Shown here: piece by piece, positions 1-5,741 of the stretch
Layout of the letters: each line of letters begins with the position of its first letter
How positions within the stretch are numbered: the first letter of the stretch is position 1
Assembly: GCA_023386115.1 (NCBI GenBank)
Contig: JAEWKL010000386.1
Span: 1-13,598, forward strand
Origin: Pseudomonadota bacterium
GTDB lineage: Bacteria > Pseudomonadota > Alphaproteobacteria > Rhizobiales > Beijerinckiaceae
Direction: 5' to 3'
Length of the DNA: 13,598 nucleotides
Notes under the pieces: generated by a model
Databases searched by the model: none
What the model was told of the DNA's origin: nothing
The model's input: the letters and a program-made list of their open reading frames with translations, nothing else
Made by a program: the position numbers and the translations under genes

Positions 1-751
1 GGTCGGGGGCGCCGTAGAGGGCGAGTTCGAGAGCGGCGCCCCCCGCCCGCGCGCGATGCGCCGCCTCGACCGCCGTATCGATCCCCTTCGACCACAGCAT
101 CCGGGCGGTGAGCGCGATCCGCAAAGGCGGCTGCGGCGGCAGGGGGTGCGGCACCCACGCCTCCGGGTCGATGCCGGCGCCGCCGACGATTGCGACGCGC
201 GGGCTCTCCGGGTCGAGGCCGAGCAGCGTCGCATCGTCCGGATTCTCGAACAGGTAGCGGGTGCGGGCGGTCTCGAGGGGGCCGCGGATCAGCAGGCGCA
301 GAGCGGTGCGGGCGAGACGCCCGGTCCGGTCCTGCCGGGCGCCGATCAGCCCGAGCCCGGTCAGCGCGTAGACCCGCGACGGGATGCCGGCGAGCATCGC
401 CGCCGTGCCCCCGACCAGGATGCCCCGCAGGGCGATGCAGTGGACGATGTCGGCCTTGAGCGCCTTCAGGATCGCCGCGAGCTGGCCGGCGGCGTAGCCC
501 GCCGCCATCGGGTTGAGGCTCGAGCGCTCGGCCTCGAGCGCCACCACCCGGGCGCCGGTGGCGGCGATGACGTCGCGGTGCGCCCGCACCCGGGTGACGA
601 CCGAGACGGCGTGGCCGGCGGCCACGGCCGCGCGGGCCATGGGCAGGAAATGCGAGGCGAAGAACCAGTCCTCGGTGACCACGAAGGCGATATGCGCCCG
701 CCGCCCCTCTCCGCCCGCGTCCTGTGGCTGCACCCGGTCTCTCCCGCTCAT
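1..751 (-). CDS. Glycosyltransferase, GT4-like, C-terminus cut by window edge
   Basis: The frame is open from an ATG at 751 down to base 1 and gives the first 250 residues of a GT-B fold sugar transferase. The N-terminal Rossmann half starts with IAFVVTEDWFFASHFLPMA (residues 21-39), as in PglA/WbaZ-like family 4 enzymes that move a sugar from a nucleotide donor to a lipid-linked or polysaccharide acceptor at the cytoplasmic membrane. HCIALRG (104-110) and the linker FENPDDATLLG (169-178), followed by GGAGIDPEAW (190-199) and ARMLWSKGIDTAVEA (216-230), match the start of the C-terminal donor-binding half. The conserved E-x7-E donor motif would lie beyond the edge, so neither the donor nor completeness can be judged. 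The Shine-Dalgarno site before the start is weak; ATG at 640 (residue 38) is less likely because it would remove the first beta strand. The family is fairly sure; a role in exopolysaccharide, O-antigen or capsule synthesis is inference. Confidence 0.85.
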   Translation of the reverse strand, partial: MSGRDRVQPQDAGGEGRRAHIAFVVTEDWFFASHFLPMARAAVAAGHAVSVVTRVRAHRDVIAATGARVVALEAERSSLNPMAAGYAAGQLAAILKALKADIVHCIALRGILVGGTAAMLAGIPSRVYALTGLGLIGARQDRTGRLARTALRLLIRGPLETARTRYLFENPDDATLLGLDPESPRVAIVGGAGIDPEAWVPHPLPPQPPLRIALTARMLWSKGIDTAVEAAHRARAGGAALELALYGAPD

Positions 752-832
752 GGCCCGTACTGTTCTCCGCCTCCCTACAGCCTGACGCTGCGCCGGGATA
801 CCGGCCCGGCGCCTGGATACTCCGCGCCTGTA

Positions 833-858
833 GGAACCTGTGCGGGCACGCGCCGGTT
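833..858 (+). promoter_or_regulatory. Candidate EcfG (general stress sigma factor) promoter for topoisomerase IB
   Basis: GGAAC at 833-837 is followed, after 17 bases, by GGTT at 855-858. The alphaproteobacterial sigma-EcfG consensus is GGAAC, 16-17 bases, then CGTT, so this differs at one base of the -10 element. It lies 35 bases before the topoisomerase start and points the right way. It was found by eye, and a match of this size can occur by chance in GC-rich DNA. Confidence 0.4.
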
Positions 859-892
859 GAGATCGACCGCAACCCGTGAGGTCGTGAAACCC

Positions 893-2116
893 ATGCTGTC
901 GGATCCCCAGATGGCGGAGCCTGCCGCCGAGGATCGCGTCGACACCCGCGACGCCGCCCGCGAGGCCGGCCTGCGCTATGTGAGCGACGGGGAGCCGGGC
1001 TATCGCCGCAAGCGCAACGGGCGCGGCTTCGCTTATGTCGACAGCACGGGCGCGAAGGTGCGCGACGCCGCGGCGCTGGCGCGGATCAGGTCGCTCGCGA
1101 TTCCGCCGGCCTATACCGACGTGTGGATCTGCCGCCACGCCAACGGCCACATCCAGGCCACCGGGCGCGATGCCCGCGGCCGCAAGCAGTACCGCTACCA
1201 TCCCGAGTTCCGGCAGGCCCGGGAGAGCACCAAGTTCGCCCACATGATGACCTTCGCCGAGGTGCTGCCGGGCATCCGCGCGACGGTCGAGGAGCATATG
1301 GGCCGGCGCGGGCTGCCGCGCGAGAAGGTGCTGGCGACGGTGGTGCACTTGCTCGAGACCACCCTGATCCGGGTCGGCAACGACGATTACGCCAAGCAGA
1401 ACAAGAGCTACGGCCTCACCACCCTGCGCGACCCCCATGTCAAGGTCGAGGGAAGGGAGCTGAAGTTCCGCTTCAAGGGCAAGAGCAACAAGGTCTGGGA
1501 GCTCGAGGTCCACGACCGCCGGGTGGCGAAGATCGTCAAGGCCTGCCAGGACCTGCCCGGCCAGGAGCTGTTCCAGTACCTCGACGAGGACGGGGAGCGG
1601 CGGGACGTGACCTCGGCCGACGTGAACGCTTACTTGCGCGAGATCACCGGCCGCGACATCACCGCCAAGGATTTTCGGACGTGGTCCGGGACGGTGCTGG
1701 CCGCGATGGCCCTGCGCGAGTTCGAGGCCTTCGACAGCGAGGCCAAGGCCAAGCGCAACGTGCGCGCGGCGATCGAGCGGGTGGCCGAGCGGCTCGGCAA
1801 CACGCCGACGATCTGCCGCAAGTGCTACATCCACCCGGAGATCCTCGGCTGCTACCTCGAAGGCGAGCTGCTGCTCCAGGTCAAGGACGAGGTCGAGGCG
1901 GCCCTGCGCGACGACATCGCGTCCTTGCGGCCCGAGGAGACGGCGGTGCTCGGCCTGCTCCAGGGCCGCCTCGCCCGGGTCGAGCAGGAGGCGAAGACGA
2001 AGGCCGGGGGGCGCTCGGTCAAGGGCGGGAAATCCTCTGCCGGCTCGTCACGGTCCGGCAAGACACCCTCCGGCAAGACACGACCCGGCAAGGCGGCGGC
2101 CCGCAAGGCCGCCTGA
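893..2116 (+). CDS. DNA topoisomerase IB, bacterial/poxvirus-type
   Basis: This 407-residue enzyme relaxes supercoiled DNA by nicking one strand and forming a 3'-phosphotyrosyl link, without ATP or metal. The N-terminal domain (about 20-115) carries the PPAYTDVWIC and HIQATGRDARGRKQYRYH motifs typical of the family. The catalytic domain shows Arg160 in TTLIRVGNDDYAKQNKSYG, FKGKSNK (194-200) with a candidate catalytic lysine, KDFRTW (259-264) with Arg262, and the likely nucleophile Tyr312 in CRKCYIHPEIL. Residues 370-407 form a basic Lys/Ser/Gly tail that may bind DNA and contains a short tandem repeat. The frame stays open upstream to base 56, but that stretch is antisense to the glycosyltransferase and has no family similarity. 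ATG 893 has a GAGGT-like site about ten bases before it; ATG 911 is the alternative. Family and catalytic residues are seen in the sequence; stress control is inferred from the promoter. Confidence 0.95.
   Translation: MLSDPQMAEPAAEDRVDTRDAAREAGLRYVSDGEPGYRRKRNGRGFAYVDSTGAKVRDAAALARIRSLAIPPAYTDVWICRHANGHIQATGRDARGRKQYRYHPEFRQARESTKFAHMMTFAEVLPGIRATVEEHMGRRGLPREKVLATVVHLLETTLIRVGNDDYAKQNKSYGLTTLRDPHVKVEGRELKFRFKGKSNKVWELEVHDRRVAKIVKACQDLPGQELFQYLDEDGERRDVTSADVNAYLREITGRDITAKDFRTWSGTVLAAMALREFEAFDSEAKAKRNVRAAIERVAERLGNTPTICRKCYIHPEILGCYLEGELLLQVKDEVEAALRDDIASLRPEETAVLGLLQGRLARVEQEAKTKAGGRSVKGGKSSAGSSRSGKTPSGKTRPGKAAARKAA
2055..2094 (+). repeat. 15-bp tandem repeat in the topoisomerase tail
   Basis: CCGGCAAGACAC occurs at 2055-2066 and 2070-2081, and a decayed third copy (CCGGCAAGGC) at 2085-2094, with a period of exactly 15 bases. 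The reading frame is kept and the copies encode SGKTP, SGKTR and PGKAA units of the basic C-terminal tail. The repeat looks like slippage expansion of a disordered DNA-binding tail, whose length probably varies between strains. Confidence 0.7.
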
Positions 2117-2129
2117 TCCGGCTGAAACG

Positions 2130-2152
2130 GGGCGGTCCTTCGGGGTCCGCCC
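2130..2152. terminator. UUCG-loop hairpin between convergent genes
   Basis: GGGCGG (2130-2135) pairs with CCGCCC (2147-2152). Inside, TCC and GGG close a UUCG tetraloop at 2139-2142, with a single bulged T at 2146. It begins 14 bases after the topoisomerase stop and lies between two convergent genes, so it could end transcription from either side. There is no run of T, so this is a structure-based call. Confidence 0.5.
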
Positions 2153-2160
2153 GATCCAAC

Positions 2161-2188
2161 GCGCCGCCCCCTCAATGGGGAGCGGCGC
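2161..2188. terminator. Second strong hairpin, overlapping the stop codon of the LuxR-type gene
   Basis: GCGCCGC (2161-2167) pairs with GCGGCGC (2182-2188), and CCCC (2168-2171) with GGGG (2177-2180). The loop has five bases and one A is bulged. The loop contains the stop codon of the minus-strand regulator gene (2172-2174). Together with the hairpin at 2130-2152 it probably insulates the two convergent genes or protects their 3' ends. No U tract follows on either strand. Confidence 0.4.
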
Positions 2189-2831
2189 CATGTGCTTCGT
2201 GGGTGAGGCGCCGCAGGGGCCGGGTCTCGCCTTCGAGCACCGGAGCCAGGCCGATCTGCCGGGCGAGCTGAACCAGGTCCTTGAGCCGGCCGGTCTTGGT
2301 CTTGCGGCGCAGGTTGAGCCGATGGGTCTCGACCGTGCGCACGCTCACCGTGAGCCGGCGCGCCACCTCCTTGTTGCTGAAGCCGGCGCTGAGGAAACGC
2401 AGCACCTCGGCCTCCCGCGGGGTGAGCCCCAGGCTCTCGGCCGCCGCTTCGGCCGCCGGATGCTCCGTCTCGCCTTCGTGCAGCGGCAGGCCATGGGCGA
2501 GCGCCAGGATCGTGGTGCAGATGTCGCGCGGCGACGCGCAGCGGGCCACGAAGGCGTCGGCGCCCGCACTGGCGAACCGGCCGATCTCCGCCGCGTCGGC
2601 GGCCTGGAACGCCACCAGGATCCGGGCCTCCGGTGCCCGCGCACGTAAGGACGCCACCGCCGCCGGGTCGATCTCGGGCGCGAAGGCCAGGACGACGCAG
2701 GGTGAGCCGGCCTCCTCGAGCTCCTCCTCGTCCACCGTCCGCAAGGCCGGATCATGCTCCAGCGTCGCCCGGAAGGCGGCGCCCAGATCCGACGGCTCGT
2801 TGATGATCAGAACCCTGACGGCGTCACTCAT
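2172..2831 (-). CDS. LuxR/NarL-family regulator with a degenerate receiver domain
   Basis: This 219-residue DNA-binding regulator has two parts. Residues 1-125 look like a CheY-type receiver (VRVLIINEPSDLGAAF, then PCVVLAFAPE, then AGADAFVARCASP). The working residues are missing: the acidic pair is Asn11-Glu12, the phosphorylated Asp is replaced by Ala49/Phe50, and the conserved Lys is Arg97. Residues 135-192 are a complete GerE-type helix-turn-helix (LTPREAEVLRFLSAGFSNKEVARRL, with TVETH in the recognition helix). It should bind DNA as a dimer, but phosphorylation cannot be the switch; ligand or protein contact, or constant activity, is more likely. No histidine kinase is adjacent. The ATG at 2831 fits the domain start. 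Targets are unknown. The family is sure; the loss of phosphorylation is read directly from the alignment to the family pattern. Confidence 0.92.
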   Translation of the reverse strand: MSDAVRVLIINEPSDLGAAFRATLEHDPALRTVDEEELEEAGSPCVVLAFAPEIDPAAVASLRARAPEARILVAFQAADAAEIGRFASAGADAFVARCASPRDICTTILALAHGLPLHEGETEHPAAEAAAESLGLTPREAEVLRFLSAGFSNKEVARRLTVSVRTVETHRLNLRRKTKTGRLKDLVQLARQIGLAPVLEGETRPLRRLTHEAHGAAPH

Positions 2832-3099
2832 GCCGCTTGCCTCCGTTCCAGCGCGATACAGGCGCGGTGCCTACGGGGGAGACGGATCAAGCCCTGTTCC
2901 AGCTCGGCGGGGGGAGGGCGGTTCGGGATGGGCTTTGCGGCAGGGGAGAGGCGCGTCCGAGGGGAGGAATGCCTAGGTAGACCGACTCTGCGGCAGGATG
3001 TCGCGAAAGGCCGGTCGGATGGGGCCGGCGAGCGAGGCGAGGGGGCCTGAAGGTCCGGACCAGTTTGGAACGCGCGCCTCGGTATTTTCCCGCATTGGG
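2832..3099. other. Intergenic region upstream of the LuxR-type gene
   Basis: This 268-base gap holds the 5' region of the LuxR-type gene and the 3' region of the acetyltransferase gene, both on the minus strand. I see no convincing gene or RNA. A perfect 10-bp palindrome, GGTCCGGACC, lies at 3052-3061. GCGGCAGG occurs twice, near 2938 and 2991. None can be tied to a function. Confidence 0.5.
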
Positions 3100-3567
3100 T
3101 CAGGCCGGGATGGCGCGCTCCAGGAAGAGGCTAACCGGCAGCGCGCGATAGGGCGGGAACGGTCCGCGGCGCGTGAAACCCGCGCGGCGGTAGAGCGCCT
3201 GGGCCTCGGTGTTGCGGCTGCCGACCTCGAGGACGATCGTGCGGGCGCCGAGACGGCGCGCTTCGGTCTCGGCGCCCCGCACCAAAGCGGACCCGACGCC
3301 ACGCCCGCGCGCCTCTGCGGCGACGATCATGCGCTTCAGCTCCACCGCGCCGGCGCCGCGCTCGATCACGGCACAGAGACCGGCCGCTGCTCCGGCGATG
3401 CGCGCGACGAGGACGTGGGTTCCCGCGACGGCCAGGCTCTCCGGCGTGATCGGGCGGCGCTGGGCGTCCGGATAGAGCCGCGCCGCCACGGCATCCGCCA
3501 GCGACAGGAGGACCGCCACGTCCTCCTGCAAGGGGGTTTCCACGCCGATGGTTGCGGCTGCCGTCAT
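3100..3567 (-). CDS. GNAT-family N-acetyltransferase
   Basis: This 155-residue protein is predicted to move an acetyl group from acetyl-CoA to an unknown amine. The acetyl-CoA pyrophosphate loop is clear: AAEARGRGVGSALVRGAE with RGRGVG at residues 87-92 (motif A). It is followed by TIVLEVGSRNTEAQALYRRAGF (110-131), containing the usual beta-bulge strand and motif B; Tyr126 is at the usual general-acid position. PFPPYRALPVSLFLERAI closes the fold, as in small free-standing GNAT enzymes. ATG 3567 gives the usual length and has a GGGG stretch just before it. An ATG at 3618 would add 17 residues with no family similarity, and the open frame to 3738 overlaps the dehydrogenase gene. It follows that gene on the same strand after 97 bases, so co-transcription is possible. 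The substrate cannot be predicted. Confidence 0.88.
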   Translation of the reverse strand: MTAAATIGVETPLQEDVAVLLSLADAVAARLYPDAQRRPITPESLAVAGTHVLVARIAGAAAGLCAVIERGAGAVELKRMIVAAEARGRGVGSALVRGAETEARRLGARTIVLEVGSRNTEAQALYRRAGFTRRGPFPPYRALPVSLFLERAIPA

Positions 3568-3664
3568 GACCCCAGGGTAGACGAGTTCAGCCGCCGCCGG
3601 AATGGGCTGGCGGTCCATGCCGGTCAACCGCGACGGCCGTGCGGCGACCCGCCCGGAACGAGGA

Positions 3665-4768
3665 TCAGGCGGACCGATGCGGGGCTGCGCCGGGGCGCAG
3701 CACGGTGAGGCGGAACGGACCGCCCTGCGCCGCGGCATGCGCGACCGCCGCGTTCGCCTCGGCGAGGGGGAACGTCGTCACGGCGTAGTCCTCCAGGCGC
3801 AGCAACCCGCCGCGGACGAGTCCGGCCATGCGCCCGACCGCGTCCGGCGGATACATCCACTGGCCCCGCACCGTGATGTCGTTGCGCATGATCCACGGAT
3901 AGGGCAGCGCCAGGTCGCCGCCGCCCAGCATGCCGACGCCGCCCATCAGCACCACCTGGCCGTAGGGGCGCACGCTCATCACCGCCGCACGCGCGACCGT
4001 CGCCTCGGCCGAGGGCGGCAGGATGTCGAGCACGCAGTCGATCGGTCCGGGCGCGGCCGCCATCATGCGGGCGCGATCCGTCGCCTCGTCGCCGGTCAGC
4101 GTCACGGGGCGGATCCGGACACCGAAGCGCCGGACGAGATCGGCGAGAACGGCCTCGTTGCGGCCCGGGGCGACGACGCAGGCCGCCCCCATGGCGAGGC
4201 CCGCCGCGACGGCGGCGCTGCCGAAATGGCCGGTCGCGCCGCTCACCAGCAGCGTCTCGCCGGCCTGGAGATTCGCCGCCAGGAGGCCGCCATAGGGGAC
4301 GAGCAGCGTGTTGAGCGCGCACCAGTGCCCGGCCTCCGCCGCCGCGATGGCGCCGAGGCGGACGGCATTCTCGGTCGGCACGCGCACCTGCTCGGCGAAG
4401 GCGCCGTGCCGGTGATAGGCCTGGAGCTTCTGGCCGCCCTCGCCCCGGGCGCTCCAGCCCTGGAGAACGATGTCCGGCATGGCGGCGTCGTCGCGCGAAC
4501 GCACGGTCGGATCGCAGAACACCCAGTCCCCGACCTGGAGCTTGGTCGCGTCGGGGCCGATCCGGCGCACCCGGCCGATCGCCCCGCAGCCGGGGATGAC
4601 GGGCGCCGGCAGGAGATACCGGCGCGCACCGGACAGGACCTCGTCGGTGTAGGGCAACACCGGCGCGGCCGCGACGTCGACGATCACCTCTCCCGTCCCG
4701 ATCACCGGATCGGGCACGTCCTCGACGACGAGCGGCGACCCGAACGCCTTGAGCACGGCAGCTTTCAT
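3665..4768 (-). CDS. Medium-chain dehydrogenase/reductase (zinc-type alcohol dehydrogenase-like)
   Basis: This 367-residue NAD(P)-dependent oxidoreductase has a GroES-like N-terminal domain (MKAAVLKAFGSPLVVEDVPDP) and a Rossmann domain with VSGATGHFGSAAVAAGLAMGA (175-195) binding the cofactor. Arg203 after the second strand hints at NADP(H). The catalytic zinc pattern is unusual: no Cys lies in the usual CxxD region (PVLPYTDE, 36-43), and the usual His of the PGHE motif is Cys61 in PGCGAIGRV. The four-cysteine structural-zinc lobe is absent. It may therefore be a zinc-independent quinone-oxidoreductase-like reductase or a variant metal enzyme. ATG 4768 has an excellent GGGAGGAGAG site directly before it, so the longer open frame to 4855 is rejected. 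It is divergent from an XRE/MmyB-type regulator that probably controls it; that pairing is common in actinobacteria and proteobacteria. The substrate is unknown. Confidence 0.88.
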   Translation of the reverse strand: MKAAVLKAFGSPLVVEDVPDPVIGTGEVIVDVAAAPVLPYTDEVLSGARRYLLPAPVIPGCGAIGRVRRIGPDATKLQVGDWVFCDPTVRSRDDAAMPDIVLQGWSARGEGGQKLQAYHRHGAFAEQVRVPTENAVRLGAIAAAEAGHWCALNTLLVPYGGLLAANLQAGETLLVSGATGHFGSAAVAAGLAMGAACVVAPGRNEAVLADLVRRFGVRIRPVTLTGDEATDRARMMAAAPGPIDCVLDILPPSAEATVARAAVMSVRPYGQVVLMGGVGMLGGGDLALPYPWIMRNDITVRGQWMYPPDAVGRMAGLVRGGLLRLEDYAVTTFPLAEANAAVAHAAAQGGPFRLTVLRPGAAPHRSA

Positions 4769-4773
4769 GTCTC

Positions 4774-4798
4774 TCCTCCCATGGGAACCAGGGGAGGA
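4774..4798. promoter_or_regulatory. Inverted repeat overlapping the dehydrogenase ribosome-binding region
   Basis: TCCTCCC (4774-4780) and GGGAGGA (4792-4798) form a 7-bp inverted repeat with an 11-base spacer. One arm is the Shine-Dalgarno site of the minus-strand dehydrogenase. In its mRNA the arms could pair and hide the ribosome site, or the DNA could be a regulator site. It may also be chance symmetry around a purine-rich site. Confidence 0.3.
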
Positions 4799-4807
4799 TG
4801 ACGCCTG

Positions 4808-4821
4808 TCCGGCGCGCCGGA
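4808..4821. promoter_or_regulatory. Perfect 14-bp palindrome, candidate operator in the divergent promoter region
   Basis: TCCGGCGCGCCGGA is an exact palindrome in the 106-base gap between the divergent dehydrogenase and XRE-type regulator genes. It lies where the -35 region of the regulator promoter would be, given the TATGAT element at 4830-4835. A homodimeric helix-turn-helix regulator would need such a dyad, so it is the best candidate operator for both genes. GC-only palindromes are common in this kind of genome, which limits confidence. Confidence 0.4.
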
Positions 4822-4826
4822 AGGAC

Positions 4827-4835
4827 TGGTATGAT
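4827..4835 (+). promoter_or_regulatory. Candidate extended -10 element of the XRE-type regulator promoter
   Basis: TGGTATGAT matches the extended -10 pattern TGnTATAAT at all but one conserved base. It lies about 40 bases before the GTG start and is one of the few AT-rich spots in the gap. No good -35 element is visible, which fits an extended -10 promoter. Confidence 0.4.
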
Positions 4836-4874
4836 CCTGGGATCCGTACACCCACCGTCGCCCGGGAGGCACGC

Positions 4875-5654
4875 GTGAGCGATCCCCGTCAGAAGGCCTT
4901 CGGCGACTTCCTGCGCTCGCGCCGCGAGCAGCTCGATCCCGCCGGTCTGGCGATCCCGTCCCTGCGCCGCCGCCGGACCCCGGGCCTGCGCCGCGACGAG
5001 GTCGCCGAGCGGGCCGGCATCGGTATCGACTGGTACGTGCGCCTGGAGCAGGGGCGCGACGTCAGTCCCTCGGCCGCCACCGTCGACGCCCTGGCCCGCG
5101 CCCTCTGCCTGAGCGAGGCCGAGCACGCGCATCTGCGCGCCCTGTCCCGGAGCGGCCGGCCCTCCGCCTTCGTGCGCGAGGTGGTGCCGCCGACGATCCG
5201 GCGCCTCGTCCGCGACCTGCCGCAGCCGGCCTACGTCACCGGCCGGCGCTGGGATCTCCTGGCCTGGAACGCCGCCGCCGCCGACCTCTTCGGCTTCGAC
5301 GACCTCCCCGAGGCGGAGCGCAACATCCTGCACTTCGTCCTGACCGACGCCCGGGCGCGGGCCCTGTTCGGGGCGGCCTGGGCGGAGGAGGCGCAGCGCA
5401 TGGTGGCGCAGTTCCGCACCGCCCACGACCTCTCGGCGGCCGACCCGGCCTTCCTCGATCTCCTCGCCCGCCTGGCGGACGGGTGCCCGCTCTTTCCGGG
5501 GTGGTGGGAGGCGCACGAGGTGCGCGGCGGGGGAGCCGGCCGCAAGGTGCTGCATCACCCAGGGCGCGGCCGGCTCGTCTTCGATTACGCGACCTTCCAG
5601 GCGACCGGCGATCCCGCGCTCAAGCTCGCGATCTACGGGCCGGCCGAACCATGA
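4875..5654 (+). CDS. XRE-family regulator with MmyB-like ligand-binding domain
   Basis: This 259-residue regulator has an N-terminal helix-turn-helix (about 10-70: FLRSRREQL, TPGLRRDEVAERAGIGIDWYVRLEQGRD, SPSAATVDALARAL) of the HTH_31 type. A C-terminal domain follows (about 105-255) with the family marks PAYVTGRRWDLLAWNAAAADLFG, NILHFVLTD, and GRKVLHHPGRGRLVFDYATF. This domain, named after MmyB of the Streptomyces methylenomycin cluster, has a PAS-like fold thought to bind a small hydrophobic ligand. The start is GTG 4875, chosen because GGGAGG stands five bases before it and the DPRQKAFGDFLR start is typical; the open frame from 4749 would overlap the divergent gene. It very likely controls the divergent dehydrogenase and itself. 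The ligand is unknown. The family is sure; the target is inferred from the arrangement. Confidence 0.93.
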   Translation: MSDPRQKAFGDFLRSRREQLDPAGLAIPSLRRRRTPGLRRDEVAERAGIGIDWYVRLEQGRDVSPSAATVDALARALCLSEAEHAHLRALSRSGRPSAFVREVVPPTIRRLVRDLPQPAYVTGRRWDLLAWNAAAADLFGFDDLPEAERNILHFVLTDARARALFGAAWAEEAQRMVAQFRTAHDLSAADPAFLDLLARLADGCPLFPGWWEAHEVRGGGAGRKVLHHPGRGRLVFDYATFQATGDPALKLAIYGPAEP

Positions 5655-5679
5655 GCGGAGCGGCCTGGCGCCACTCCGC
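5655..5679 (+). terminator. Hairpin just after the XRE-type regulator gene
   Basis: GCGGAG (5655-5660) pairs with CTCCGC (5674-5679), and the inner GGC (5662-5664) with GCC (5670-5672). The hairpin starts right after the stop codon and is followed by a moderately T-rich stretch (GTCTTCCGTGTTT). That fits an intrinsic terminator in a GC-rich genome. Confidence 0.5.
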
Positions 5680-5702
5680 CGTCTTCCGTGTTTCGCATCA
5701 TT

Positions 5703-5737
5703 CCCCGGTCGTTCCGGCCGACGGATTGATGCCGGGG
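5703..5737 (-). terminator. Hairpin downstream of the diguanylate cyclase gene
   Basis: CCCCGG (5703-5708) and CCGGGG (5732-5737) form an inverted repeat just past the stop of the minus-strand GGDEF gene, with an alternative inner pairing GTCG/CGAC (5708-5711 with 5719-5722). It faces the hairpin at 5655-5679 in the gap between two convergent genes. The loop is long and no U tract is seen, so this is a modest call. Confidence 0.35.
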
Positions 5738-5741
5738 CGGG

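Noticed and set aside
56..892. Long N-terminal extension of the topoisomerase frame
   Set aside because: The frame is open, but it is antisense to the glycosyltransferase and its translation is Arg/Gly/Asp-rich noise with no family similarity. The enzyme core and its ribosome site start at 893.
3568..3738. Longer N-terminus for the acetyltransferase
   Set aside because: It would overlap the dehydrogenase gene, and the added residues are low-complexity Arg/Pro/Ser with no GNAT similarity.
3602..4801. 399-codon open frame on the plus strand
   Set aside because: Antisense to the dehydrogenase. His/Arg/Asp-rich translation with no recognisable domain and a good gene on the other strand.
3624..5558. 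644-codon open frame on the minus strand
   Set aside because: It runs antisense to the XRE-type regulator and out of frame through the dehydrogenase. Composition is Arg/Gly/Ala-rich, as expected from high-GC shadow frames.
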